Shown in pieces: positions 23,311 to 34,820 of a stretch of 64,000 bases of DNA. The first letter of the stretch is position 1, and each line of letters begins with the position of its first letter. The notes beneath the pieces are model-generated. The model ran no database searches, had not been told where the DNA came from, and saw only the letters and a list, made by a program, of their open reading frames with translations. Source of the DNA: Blasia pusilla (lineage: Eukaryota; Marchantiophyta; Marchantiopsida; Blasiales); the NCBI GenBank assembly GCA_050084515.1, contig CM114272.1:37944001-38008000 (forward strand). The letters run 5' to 3'. A program made the translations under genes and the position numbers.

Positions 23311-25195
23311 TCATGATGTGTCTCCTATCTCCATAAAAGTGTCGTCTGAACTATCAAATTCAGGGGTAGGCACAAAACGGCCGTGAATCGTAGAAGGTTT
23401 GTTGATAATGTTAGGGGTATGATTGCGCACTCTTTCTCGCGACTTGTTAACAACTAAGTTACTCCCTACGACTTCATTCTGGACTAAGACATCAGATGGA
23501 GTGAATGCTGGTAACTCTTCAAGAGTAAGTGAAAGAGTGGGTACAACTTCTAGAAGAGACTTGGTATGATTGTCGAATTGGCGCTTCCAATGTTTGTTGA
23601 TGTAGTCGATTTCCTCGTTCATCTGTTCTTCGAAATTCTTGCTTGCTTCGTCGACCCGGCTCTTTGACATCTTCGGGTCCATCCGGGCCGTGGAGTAACC
23701 ACGCTCTGCTTCAATCTGCGATCCTCCCGCTAGCCCTCGACCGCGCGCTTGATAAGTCTTTGTTCGCTTCTTGATGTTCTTGAAGCAACTTCGAAGACTC
23801 AGCATGCTGGATCGCCAACTTCTTGAATTCGGTGTGAACACGCCGTATTTGATGTCGATACTTGTCAATGAGGTGCAAAGCTTCCTTGATCTGCGAAGCT
23901 AACTGATCCGCCCCACATTCGAGGTTAATCGCCAAACTTTCCCATTGGCGTGCGTTCCGTGCTTTGTACTGACACTGGACCAAGTCGCTTTGAGCTTTGC
24001 GAAGCGTGGTCTTCGTGTCTTCGAGTTCCTAATCCCGTAATTGCAGATTCGTTTACGCTGCTCGTATTTGCCGTGGTCCGGCGAAGCTTGGGCTCTACAG
24101 TTGAGGTCGTTCAGGCCTTCTAAATAATCGTCCACGGACGCTGTATCCTGTAGGTGAAGAACATGCTGGAGTTGGTTCATGACAGGAACTGCTAATTGCA
24201 AGAACCACATCATGTCGTCTGCCGTCTGCGACATGAGACGAAGTGCAGGTTGATGATCCCTTGCCCGCGGGGTCTCGTCGGAATCCTCCTGGTTGACGGG
24301 TTCTGGGGCCGAGGGTGTTTCAAAATTGACCTAGCCTCGCTTTGGCCGAGGCATTTCGTTGGTATCTTCGTCTTTCTTCAAAGCCGAAGTATGAGGATAT
24401 TCTTTGAGGTGCTTGAAGGCGCGGGGACCGTGGCTACCCATGGTACTATTTGCGCCTTTCCGTGGTAGTCGGACGGGGTCACTGCGACCAATCTAACGCC
24501 TCCTCGCTGTTAATTCTGCTTGTGAATATAAAGATGGATCAAGAAAGGAGATAGGAAGGACCCGTGCTTGGATGAAGCACGTCCATCATTCCTTATGCGT
24601 GCCCGTCCACAAAAGCAGCAAAGTCGACTCTGGGGCCGGGTTCAGTGCTAATTCGATGATGTAGCACATCTTCAAGAGCTTGTTAAATCGAGATAGTAAA
24701 ACGGCGGATAAAACAGGTTTTCAAATGTTTGCAAAAGCCCGACCAAAGACGGGCGGAGAGAGTAGCGTAGCCTTGTAGCCGTTCGCCAGCGCTCGTCGTG
24801 ACACATCCGAGTGCTAAAAGATCTTCATGCTTTACTAGCAACTCCGTGTCATACTCGTACTCTGGCGCCGGGAGCGAATAAGTTGCTCTCGGTCATCCAC
24901 CGTCGGTGTTGGGGTGAGCTCGATCATCAAGACCCTTCTTTCGAAACTTGGCGACGGCAGACGTAGAGCGAAGCTCGCCAAGGAGTTCTCCGGATGTCAA
25001 GGTCCAGTTGGCTTGAAAGAAAGTTGCCAACGATTGCTCCTCCAGCGCTTCGATCAGCTCTGGTGACAGCTTGACCATCGGCATCGCCGCGCTTCGCAGA
25101 ATGGGTGTGGAGTCTTCGCGAGGCATGTTGCTAGGTCGATCTCGATGGACACCCCGCTTTGGCCTGCTACGCAACTTCATGGTGATCCTGTCCAT
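23311..25195 (-). pseudogene. D2 extra ORF downstream of integrase, with coiled coil
   Basis: Opens MDRITMKLRSRPKRG, almost the same as D1. It shares the LSPELIEALEE block and the FAAFVDGHA.GMMDVLHPS block, then extends past the point where D1 is truncated. The distal part is a long charged helix (about 23740-24010: NLECGADQLASQIKEALHL, then EFKKLAIQHAESSKLLQEHQ) with heptad spacing, consistent with a coiled coil. The last part (23311-23700) includes DEASKNFEEQMNEEIDYINK. Several single-base frameshifts break it. No signal peptide, membrane span or catalytic motif was seen. Its function is unknown; a structural or RNA-binding accessory protein is possible. Confidence 0.7.
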
Positions 25196-25324
25196 GAAAA
25201 TACCCGCTTGGTTATGCCGGACTGCTCTTATAGTCCGCTCCCCCTATCCGTTCTTGGTCGTGGCGCCGGGGCTATAACAAGAAGGTGGGCACTTCGCGTC
25301 TTTACCACGCTCCCCCTCCCTCAC

Positions 25325-25446
25325 TTCCTGCGCTTCGCTGCTTCGCTGCTTCGTGAAGCATGGGATGTATGGAACCTCGGTGCTTTGCTACTTCGCGAAG
25401 CACGGATATCTTGAACTTCGGTGCTTCGCTGCTTCGCGAAGCACGG
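25325..25446. repeat. Iterated hairpin repeats (D2), CTTCGCGAAGCA type
   Basis: Three imperfect repeats of roughly 48 bp, each carrying a palindrome of the form GCTTCGNGAAGC (cores near 25347, 25393 and 25435). This is the same position as the D1 palindrome cluster but expanded. Confidence 0.75.
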
Positions 25447-25565
25447 GGCGTTCGCCTACCCCCTTCCGTTCTGTTTCAGTTATCCTCAGGTTCAGGCTCA
25501 TAATACCGGCGCACATGCATGCCATTGACTTGCGTGGGCAGGGATTCTCCCTGTAAGGTTTCTAA

Positions 25566-27539
25566 CTAGAGGGATCCATTATCATAGATGGCCAATACCC
25601 GGTAGGGTCCCATCCAATTTAATTTTAATTTTCCGGGGAACTTTAGTCGCCGGTTATCATACAATAGCACTAAGTCTCCAACACGGATAGATTGTGGCCG
25701 GAGATGTCGATCGTAACATTTCTTACGTTCTTTTTGCACTTGGTGTCGGTAACGCGAGCATCGTGCCTCTTCCAACTCCACTAGGGTCTCATTCTGTGTT
25801 CGATAACCGCCCCTGACCTCTGTTCTTGTTCCTCAATACCGGATAAGTGGGCAACGCCCATTGAATAGGTGTTAAGGGATGTACGCCATAAGTCGGGAAG
25901 AACGGGGTGTATTTTGTCGTCACCTTCTCGGCTGTTCGATGCGCCCATAATGCCGGGGCAATTTTGTGTCCCAATCATAGGAATATGTTACCGTTAATCG
26001 ATTCAATATTCGGCAAATGAGGCCGTTCGATTTTTCCGTCAACCCGTTGGCTTTAGGGTTGTAGGGAGTGGTTTTCCGATGCTTAATGAGAAAGTGGGAA
26101 GTGAGAGACTCAATAGTCTGGTTCAGGAAGTGCGTACCACGGTCACTTACTAGTTCCAACGGACAGCCATAACGCGTGATAATCATCTCGTATAAAAACT
26201 TAGCCACTGCTTCACTGTCATCTTTCCGCATGGCTACCGCTTCGATCATCTTAGTACAATAGTCAATGGCGATAAGAATATACTTCCGCCGGGTGTGGCG
26301 AGTGGCCGGGGAGATAGGGCCCACGAAGTCAATGCCCCATTTTTCAAAAGGAGCTAGGGGCATGATGGGGACCAAAGGCCACCGCGTAGTCGCCGTGGGT
26401 CGACCTGCCCTTTGGCAGGCATCACAACTCCGAATAAAATTACCTACATCTTTGTACATAGTCGGCCACCAATAACGTGCGGCCAAAATTTTCTTAACGG
26501 TATTTTTTACCGCATAGTGTCCACCGGAATCAGCCATATGCAGGGCTCTGATGACCTGGGGAACCTCTTCAGCTTCCAAGCATCGTCGATACTCTTCATC
26601 AACACCTAATTTGAATAAGACCCCTTGACAGATCTCATATGGGCCTATCCGATGTAAAAAAACTGCGCGTTCTTCCGCTGTCATCGGGGCAGGAAGTCGT
26701 AGAGTCATTAGAAACCGCATAATATCCTCATAAAAAGACTGGCTCAACCGTTCCTCTGTTATCTGGAACAGATCCTCATCGGGAAAGGTATCATCGATAG
26801 ATTGGGTGAGGTCCGCGTTTGTCATCCTCAACCAGGAAAGAAAATCGGCATTGGTATGCACCTTGCCGGCACGGGTCACAACATCGAATGTGAATTCTTG
26901 TAGCAACAAGATCCACCGTGCAATGCGTCCTGACAGGTCGGCTTTCACCATTAAGGGTCTGAGTGCAAAATGATCCACATGAAAGACAAATTCGTACCTT
27001 AATAAATAGTGGCGGAACTTTTTACACGAGAAGACCATGCCTAACGCCTCTCGTTCGGTAGTTGTATATTTCTGCTCTGCCGCCGATAGTTGTCGGCCGG
27101 CGTAGTAAATTGGAAAATCATGTTTGTGCTCATCCAATTGGCTGAGCACTACTCCAATGGCAAATGAGGATGTGTCCACATATACGTGGAAGGGTTTGGT
27201 CCAATCGGCGGACCGAAGTACAGGAGCCTTTTGCAATGCGTCTTTTAAGGTGTCGAATGCCACTTGGCACGTTGGTGTCCACTCCCATTCGGTGGTCTTC
27301 TTAAGTAATGCAGTAAGAGCGCCCGCTTTTACCGCGTAATCTTTAATAAACCGTCGATAGTACCCGACATGTCCCAAGAATCCTCTCAATTCCCGGAGAT
27401 TAGTAGGTGGTTCCAATGCGACGATAATATCCACCTTGGCCTTGTCGACCTCAATTCCTTGCGCCGACACTCGGTGTCCCAGCAGAATTCCTTGTTTCAT
27501 AGCGATATATGATTTGTCCGGATGAAGGGACAAATGCAC
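25566..27539 (-). pseudogene. pol: D2 RNase H and integrase
   Basis: One long frame (27539-25920) covers the RT thumb (RELRGFLGHVGYYRRFI), RNase H (YVDTSSFAIGVVLSQLDEHK, AEQKYTTTEREALGM), and the integrase zinc module (HMADSGGHYAVK with CDACQR). It also covers the core GIDFVGPI, VSDRGTHFLNQT and NPKANGLTEKSN, giving the three DDE residues. After a frameshift near 25950 the GPY/F module (KLNWMGPYRVLAIYDNG) is at about 25570-25640. The integrase inserts the cDNA into the genome. This is the best preserved enzyme part of the family in the window. Confidence 0.92.
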
Positions 27540-28030
27540 TTCGCGACAGCGTGCGAGTGTTAACTCTAATTTTTCCAGATGTTTGGCCTCCGTCTTTGAA
27601 GATACAAAAATCGTCTAAAAAAGATTTCCACGAACTTCATGAGATACTCTGGAAGATGGAGATCATCATCCGTTGGAAAGTAGTTGGGGCATTGCACAAC
27701 CCAAAAGGCATTATGCGATATGCGAAAGTTCCCTAGTCCGTAGTGAACGTTGTGAGAGGACGATCCTTTTCTCGTATGGATACCTGGTTGTACCCCGAAT
27801 ATCCGTCCAAGAAAGTATAACGCTCGTGCCCGACCACTTTATCCAAAAAAATCGGTGAAAGGTAGAGGATGGTGGTCTTTTAAGGTGGCGCATTTAATTT
27901 CCGATAGTCTGGCACACTCGGATTTTGCCCGTTTGTTTTTAGGCACAATTACGATGGGCGACACCCACTCATTTGCTTAACACCGGATAGATTATTCTTG
28001 CCTCGAGACGCTGATCGATCTCGTCCTTGA
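27540..28030 (-). pseudogene. pol: D2 reverse transcriptase core, frameshifted
   Basis: The RT palm is present in pieces across frames: KIRVCQ, a shifted DGYSGYNQ-equivalent region, and the catalytic FLDDFCI box near 27610. Stops and at least three shifts prevent a continuous RT. D1 keeps a longer intact RT frame than the younger D2, so D2 could not have supplied its own RT in this form. Confidence 0.8.
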
Positions 28031-28909
28031 CTAACAATGAGTACTTTGGATTGATCGATATTGTCGCATTTGCAGGACCGCCCCTTCTTTAAGATCAATT
28101 CGGTGTTCACCATATTGTGCGGGAATGCCTGTCATTTCATCCATGGAGTATGCAAAGACATCCAAATACTCAAACAGTAGTCTTTTATATTTTATAAGTG
28201 TGGTGGGAGACAAATCCGCCGAAAGGCATAGAGACTTTTGATCTGCAATAACGACCTGGACGTAGTCTTGCTCCTGAACCATGTTCTCTGTAAACTGGAA
28301 GGTGCTATGACCTAGCTTCTCTTCCTCTCGAGTCGACCTTGGCTTGGAGGGTACTGACTCCTCGTCTATTTCATAACATTCTAAATAATACACCTGGGAC
28401 GAGGACTCCGTAGCGGTGGTGTTGTCTTGATCTGACGTATAGCCGTCGTCAGTCGGGGGCGTCTCTCCTTGGGGTGGTCGAGATTTCCACGACAACTTGA
28501 TGAGCCGCTTCGAGACCTGATTCGGCGCCTGGAACGTGAAACGTCGCCTTTTCCAATCTGTAGTCACCCTCGCGCCATACAGCCAGGGTCTTCCTATGAG
28601 CAAAGGATAGCCCGTCGCAGTCAAGGGCTGCAAGACTAAGTAGTCCAACAGAAACAACACCCCCCCGAGCATGGTCGGGATTTGCGTGAGCTGTCTGAGG
28701 GGTCTCTTCCGGGATTGATCCGCAAACCGCAAATACTTGTCTCTGGGCTCGTACACCGTGTACCCTAGGGCCCGAGCTGTTTGCTCCGTCATAATATTGA
28801 TTCCGCTTCCGGAATCAATGGGGACCTTCTTAATAGTATGGCCCTCAATTTCCCACCTCGATTCAGGGCTCCCAAGTCTTCTACTTCGATCACGGTACAA
28901 ATCCACCAC
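28031..28909 (-). pseudogene. pol: D2 protease and pol N-terminus
   Basis: Protease active site IKKVPIDSGSGINIM (about 28793-28840) and flap-side YPLLIGRPWLYGARV (about 28565-28610). A 130-residue acidic linker (including ETPPTDDGYTSDQDNTT) leads to the RT N-terminus with YLDVFAYSMDEMTGIP. It is continuous here and shows what D1 lost between 9811 and 10133. Confidence 0.87.
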
Positions 28910-29079
28910 TGGCGGATGCTTCGGCCATGACTTCTGGGTCTTTGCGGCTGATTTTCCCTTTGTTGCAAGATTTTTCCATATCTTGGGTTATCCATTAGCA
29001 ACTGTAGCAGGGTTATGTTGGCCGGGGTTGACGCCAAGTCCCTCAGTAAATCGTAAGCTTCTAGGACCAGCGGTGATGT

Positions 29080-31152
29080 CGCCATGGCTTGGACGGTCGT
29101 ACTTGGTTTGGCCTTTGTCTTCTCTGGGGTCTGTTTCCCCTCTGGTTCCTGCTTCTCACTAACTTGAGCACGAACTTGGTCCTCTACATCCTGATGGAAG
29201 TATTTCGGATGACTTTGGTCAAAGGCCGGGTCCACATCGCCTTTGAGGATGGCCTTCCCGGCACGTAAGGTGTTCACAGCTTTGTTCTTGGGCTCCCTAG
29301 CTTCGCGCGAAGACGAAGCACCCTTCTTTACCTTTGGGGTCCCCGCGGTCTGACTCTTTGACCTCGTGGTGACCGCCAACACAATTTCTTGGAATTCTTT
29401 GGGCCTGTCTGATGATTCCTCGTTACCCCTTCGGTCGAGTCTTCCTCACTGATGGTGACTCGCTTTGGTCTCGGGGACACTACTTCTTCCACCCGGACCA
29501 GTTGTACATTTACATCGTTTTTGGGCTCTAGTTGAGCCGCTGGAGTATTTACATATCTGACCAACAACGCGGGACTTTGGGCTCGGGCATTCCGGCGGCG
29601 GTGTGCCGCCCTTCTTGCGATTCCCGCATAAGGGATTGAGTCCCACTGGTCGCTTTGGGTTTGGGCAATTATTGGCCCAATGGTCTGCTGCGCCGCAATT
29701 ATAACAACAATTTCATTTGATGGGTGGCGTGAAGGCCGCCGCACCCATAATCTGTCTCATGGGTCTCTGTTCTCCGTATTCCGGAGGTACATACCGCGTG
29801 ATCCAGCTTCTCCCCGGGTTTGGGGGTGGCACCGCCTGAACGACATAGCACCCTTCCCACTGTTTTGGTTCATACCATCCTTCTTCAATAGGGGCCTCTT
29901 CTTGGATCCACCGTAGATCCCTCTGAGTAGGGCATTCTTTACAAGTATGCCCCAGGTTCCACAACTACTACACCAAATGTTGGGCCTCATCAGCCGGGTC
30001 GTCTTCTCGGGGTCCGGGCGCAGATGTACCTTTAACTCAGCCATTTGTTTCCGAGTTCCTCCATGGCCGACTTGCCGGCCTTCCTTGCCGTCCCTCTTCT
30101 TTGGACTTTCCGATCGCGAGGGCGACGCTTGGTGCTTGGTCGGGTTTTGGTCTGGTACTTGGGGGAGCGATGATGCCTGCTCTTCCCTTTCCTTTTAGCT
30201 TTTACCTCCTGCTCCGAGTCCGAGGACTCGGACAAATCCTCCATAGAGGATTCCGTGTCTGTGGAGGATGCTTCGTCTTCGGACGAAGCACTAGTCTGCG
30301 ACGCCCCTCTCTGTTGGTGACGCCGTCTTCGTGTTTGGCGGGACTTTTCTGAGGCTTCGTACGCCTCAGCGGAGGCTATGACCGCCTCCAGGGAATCCCG
30401 TTGGCCTCTCCGGCAATACCGATCCATTTCTTTGGACAAGCCGGACACGAACCAATCTACCAATTGGGAGGTAGTCGTGTGCTCCAACTTATTCACAAGG
30501 CTCCGGAACCTTTGGGTATATTCCCGGAGGGTCTCCTTCTTTCTTCGCTTCAGGTCGCGAAGCTTTGTAAGAAGCCTGTCCTCGAACTCCAAGTCGCGGA
30601 ACTCATGTAGGAAGGATTCCAAGACCCTCTTCCAGGTTTCCGTGACTTTCGCTCGAGACCAACCGTACCTTTGGCTTGCTCGCTTCTTGAGTAGGCCCGG
30701 AAAGACTCCTAACAAATCCTCCTCTGCCCCTTCCCCGTTGGCTTTTGCGACATGGGTGAATTCAAGAACAAAGTTATCCACATCTTCTCGTCGTCCCCCA
30801 GCAAAGGTGGGGTACCTTAGCAGAGTTTTTCTAGTGTTGGCCATGGGAACCGCTCTCCTGCTGGCTCCCGGGCTTGATGCTTGAGAGGGAGGAGGTAAAG
30901 GTGCCGCGCGAGGTGCTCTGATCAGCTCCTCGCTCCCTCCCCAAAGGAGTCCCAGGACGACTCTTCGTCCGACTGCAAACTGGCAGGGGACGTAGTGGAG
31001 AATTTGTCCCTTTCTTTCTTCTTGCTCTTCGCCTTCGGATGAGGACGAAGACTTGGAGACGAACCAGGCGGTCTCAAGCGGTTCTTTATTCGTCTTTGCT
31101 TATTGCGCCGATCGGCTCGCTGCTCTCGCGAAGAGGGCTGAGAGCCTTCCAT
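29080..31152 (-). pseudogene. gag: D2 gag
   Basis: ATG at 31152 gives MEGSQPSSREQRADRR. A frameshift follows, then the capsid-like part 30844-30032 (REYTQRFRSLVNKLEH, DWFVSGLSKEMDRYC), a serine/acidic hinge, and the first knuckle in broken form. CAG is kept in RPMRQIMG (about 29755) and EGKQTPEK (about 29125), where D1 has TAG. Shifts near 30050, 29960, 29730 and 29380 break the frame. Confidence 0.85.
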
Positions 31153-31584
31153 AAGTCTCTTGTGGGATTTGGCAACTTGCGTTCACCCCCACGGTGGCGA
31201 TAGGGTAAGGGTCCATGGAGGGAGGTTAACTACTGATTCTTTTTACATCTACAGGAGGGTGCCTGGTGCTCCTATGCTTCTTGCCAGGTTTTCCTCCCAT
31301 AGACAGAAGTACCAGGTTTTCACCAAGTACAACTATCGTCCATGGGCGAAGCACCGTTCAGCGACTGGTTCTTTGACCATTCTAATTAGTTGGTCTATCT
31401 TCTCTAGCACCAATGCAGCAAATGTATTGTTATCTTCAACCATACATTGTCTTACGGGGATCGCTAGAGCTAGTCGATGGTCTTTAGTAAGAACTAGAAT
31501 GTGGGGTCGTCTAGGGGCGAAGCTTCTTTCTCTGTTCCCTGCTTCCCCATGGGTCTTTCTCTCCCTTATCAGCCAAGGATATGA

Positions 31585-31602
31585 TCCCCGGCAGCGGCGC
31601 CA
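31585..31602 (-). other. D2 primer-binding site (tRNA-Asp type)
   Basis: The minus strand reads TGGCGCCGCTGCCGGGGA, 17 nt inside the 5' LTR and identical to D1. Confidence 0.88.
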
Positions 31603-31619
31603 AAAAGTCTTCGACTATA

Positions 31620-32777
31620 TGTAATGTCTAAGTGTTTCTTATTTACAGTCAATTGTAGAGTTCAATCCCCAAGAGGATCATTGTTCGATGAAAAGAGAGT
31701 ATAAAGTGATTATTATGTTGTAAAAGTAGTGTGATTGATTATGTAATTCAAATATAGTATTCCAGTAACATCTTCCGATCCTTTTTAGTACCTATGTTTT
31801 CTTCTTCAATTCTCTCGAGTGGAATTTAAAGTACGCTCAGGCAATTTGTTCTCTCGACATCTCGGAACCTCACAGAGACCTCAAGAATAAAGTTGGCTTC
31901 TCCTACTTTCGGAACTTAATCCGTCTGGGCAAGTTACTCTCTGTCAAATAGATCTCATACAACTCTATATTGATTATTCCATTGATGAGAAAGGTTCACC
32001 TGATTCATTCTTCACTCGGCAGACCCAAAAAGAATATTCAGACATAAGCATCGCACATCAGAATGAATGAATGAGTGCTTTACTACTCCATCAAGAATTG
32101 GAAGACTTCAAAGTATATACAAGCTCGAGAGGGTACAACTCTCTTGCTCGGACCATTCCTACAGCATAAGGACTTCATGAGCGAATGATAATGATAGCTT
32201 CTGTCCTGTTTCTTAAATATTCTCGAGAGTAAGAGCGTTTCTATGATCCGAAGCGTTCTTGATGAAGTTGGTGTCTCTTCAATATCTGTAACTACCTAGA
32301 TCTATGGTGTGCGTTCCTTTTCCTATGATCCCTGTGAATCCGCGATACAAAACTGTTCTAACTACCAATTTGATACAAAGGGTTGCGCCCTTTCCTAGTC
32401 TAATTGTTTTAACTATGTGCCGGTTCAAATCACAATCATGCTGAGCTTTGCTGCGCTAAATTTCTGGAGGACAAAGTTCTTCAATCTTCATTCTCTTCGT
32501 GCTTCTTTTAAGAGCGAAGTACTTTGTATACAGAGCTTCGTTGAGCTTCGCTAAGCTTCGCGTTGATCCTTTATACTTCGTTACGGCTTTTGATTCTCCT
32601 CTAAGGCAAATCCTTGATCTTCCATCTCTCTGCCTTGTCTTAGGAGCTTCGTGATTCAATTGAATCTTATTCGTTCTTCTCCATAATTGCATATAATAAT
32701 CCAAACCATAATATACAAGAGTCTTTGTTCAATAAAAAGATACATTTCTTCCAAAGTACAAAATTGTGGGTATCACA
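31620..32777 (-). repeat. D2 5' LTR
   Basis: The same 1158-bp sequence as 22114-23271 with 8 substitutions, six of them transitions. It is followed by the AAAAT target copy at 32778-32782. Confidence 0.96.
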
Positions 32778-32782
32778 AAAAT

Positions 32783-33214
32783 CCAACACAACTCATGCTC
32801 TATCCTTATCCATACTTGAGAAACATCCTCTACTCTCCTCTAGAATGGGATTTGGTGGAGTTGCTCTCCCAAGAGGAGTAATCCACTCTCAATGGGAAAA
32901 TAACAAACCAAACCATCCTCTATTTCTAGTATGACCAAACTCATCTAAGGTGACAAGTCTCTTATCTCCACGCATACCACACTCTAGAAAATTCTCAAAG
33001 AATAGACCAAGGTCAAGTTACTTTCCCAAGAGGGGGTAATCCACTCTCATTGGAAAATTAGCCAATCAAATTTTGACACAAGTAGATTACCTCTTATCTC
33101 TTCCAAAATATCCTCTTTTACTCCCTTCATATCTTCCAAACTACACCACCAACCCTAGCCACCAACCAAGACTACTTTCTCTTTTGTTTTACTAAAGCAC
33201 CAACCCTACTACTT
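32783..33214. other. Right arm of the 8-bp-flanked insertion, non-coding
   Basis: Two internal near-repeats (CCAAGAGGAGTAATCCACTC at about 32868 and a similar block at about 33035). No credible ORF or RNA gene. Confidence 0.45.
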
Positions 33215-33960
33215 TTGTCGCACCCCTACTCTCCTTGAACGTCAGTCTTTATTGTTGCGAAAGCGTACGTTCAGTAGGACATGATCTCATTGCCGATCTG
33301 CACCCAAACACACACTCTCGTTAGTTGGGTCTAGGCCAACCAGCGTTCCAACCCACCGAGTTCTCAACTCGGCGTCTCATCAAGCTCAACCTTCCTTACT
33401 TCCTAGTTTCCAAAACATGGCAAGTCCTTCAAGACTTGAAGCAGACTTCCTGATTAGTCCAGGAACCTAAAACGGCACTTGCGCGCCTAGCGATCCCAAA
33501 TGTTCAACGGACCTCATGTGAGTTCCAAACCGGGACCCAAGTAATTGAGTCGCGGGGTGAAATCCAAGAGGGATGTCTAAAATCGCCTCCATAGACTTGG
33601 TTCCGGTTTTCCAACCCAGCCCCAAACTCTCGATCCGTTCCATGCCCTTGAGCCGCCCCATGGCACCCAAAGTGGGATTCGAGTTCCAACACTCTCGGAG
33701 ACCTTCCCCCTTACTAGTAATTCTGGGGTTCTCCAGTAACCTCCCCCCCCCCCCCCCTTTGGAAAAGGAGGGTCGGGCCCTTCGTTGTGGCCCTCAATCG
33801 ACTCTACTTACAATCGTTTCCGGGTTGTTTCTCAGCCGCTGCTTATGCGTTTGCAAAGATCTTTAGTGCGTTTGAACCATCTTTCCATAAGTCTTCCAAC
33901 GCACCCTTGTTCAATCCAAATGCATCTTGGCGCTAAAAGTTATGGCCATAAATACAATCG
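33215..33960 (-). repeat. Non-coding repeat, inverted relative of 37690-38475
   Basis: Reverse-complement similarity to 37.7-38.5 kb, with matching blocks such as GACGTTCAAG near one end and GGCATGGAA.GGATCGAGAG in the middle. It includes a 16-base poly-C tract at 33742-33757. It is diverged, so both are old copies of one repeat, possibly LTR or non-autonomous element DNA. Confidence 0.65.
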
Positions 33961-34407
33961 GAAACTCTCAAACGCTAGTGGCGTTTCAAATCCGGATTCT
34001 TCCTTTGGCAACCCACTTCCTAGACTCAACTCCTTTCAAGTCTTGTTCCGCATTTGGTCCAGATTTTCCAATCGTGACCATAACATCTGAAACGCGAAGC
34101 CTCGCTTGCGTTCCGTCTCTTGTCTCTCCTTCGAGACCTTTCCAACACGCAAACCATCTTAGCGTAAGCCCGCTAATGTTCCGATGTTCCGTTTGGCACT
34201 CCTTTGGTCATGAGGGTCGCGACAACTTTACTTTTCTAATCCTATCTTTTATTTATTATCTCTTTTCCTAAAGTTGGGCCTGCGCAAATGAGTCATCCTA
34301 AAGAGGTTTAAACATGGGAATTTCATTTTCCTAGGCTAATTTACTTAATACTAATAAAACTCTCCCTAACACTTAATGATAGAGGAGTTTACATAGCGGA
34401 TGATTTT
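33961..34407. other. Non-coding end of the insertion
   Basis: AT-rich toward the right end, leading into the second ACTATACG. No gene seen. Confidence 0.4.
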
Positions 34408-34415
34408 ACTATACG

Positions 34416-34820
34416 ATAATGGGGAGGTAGATATCGATCTATTATCCGAGGGTTTCATCACGGAGACTATGTCTACTTGCAGCAGACGACATCCACGACG
34501 TTGGATATGACTGTAGGGCGCACCATCTTGAGAGTGCGTGAGGTTTTGCCATTAGGTGTTCTCTTATTGGAGGGACGCGATGGTATGGTTTGGAAGGATC
34601 AGATACGTAATTGTGCGTCGTGTCACATTTCGAACATTGACGGTACAGTTGACCCAAGCTTAGCTCCTACATGCTTGCGATATATGTTGTGTGGTTTTGC
34701 CCGCAAGGCAACCACGATGCTAGTCTATGATGGATGTTCGAGAGGATGGCATATGGCATGTTTGACGCCACCTCTCACTAGTATTCCTCAAGGACAATGG
34801 ATGTGTCCCAGATGTACATA
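34416..34820 (+). pseudogene. pol: Gypsy family A integrase tail with damaged PHD finger
   Basis: Resumes the integrase cut at 21621: FHHGDYVYLQQTTSTTLDM, then the GPY/F-like module ILRVREVLPLGVLLLEGRDG and NIDGTVDPSLA. The PHD-type finger follows: YMLCG, YDGCSRGWHMACLTPPL, GQWMCPRCT, ending at TAG 34818-34820. Compared with element B, Cys1 and Cys3 are both Tyr, each consistent with a G-to-A change, so this copy could not fold a normal zinc finger. It shows the finger was part of the ancestral element and not a one-off fusion in B. Confidence 0.85.

Larger units (their letters stand above)
22114..32777 (-). mobile_element. Ty3/gypsy element D2, complete, recent insertion
   Basis: Two LTRs of exactly 1158 bp (22114-23271 and 31620-32777) with TG/CA ends, flanked by AAAAT at 22109-22113 and 32778-32782. 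By eye I count 8 substitutions and no indels between the LTRs (about 0.7 percent), so insertion is recent. The minus-strand order is LTR, tRNA-Asp primer site, gag, protease, RT, RNase H, integrase, extra ORF, polypurine tract, LTR. The coding part nevertheless contains many frameshifts. It belongs to the same family as D1 in opposite orientation. Confidence 0.96.
21622..34407. mobile_element. Insertion bracketed by 8-bp ACTATACG repeats, class uncertain
   Basis: ACTATACG occurs at 21614-21621 and again at 34408-34415, and the family A integrase reads through when one copy and everything between are set aside. Without D2, the inserted DNA is 0.49 kb on the left and 1.6 kb on the right, all non-coding. 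The two ends (GTGTCGTGTCAAG and, inward from the right, AAAATCATCC) show no obvious inverted repeat. An 8-bp duplication fits hAT-type elements but the termini do not help. The right arm is related in inverse orientation to 37690-38475. Confidence 0.6.

Noticed and set aside
23311-25195. Calling the extra ORF of family D an envelope gene
   Set aside because: No signal peptide, transmembrane segment or cleavage site is visible; only the position fits.
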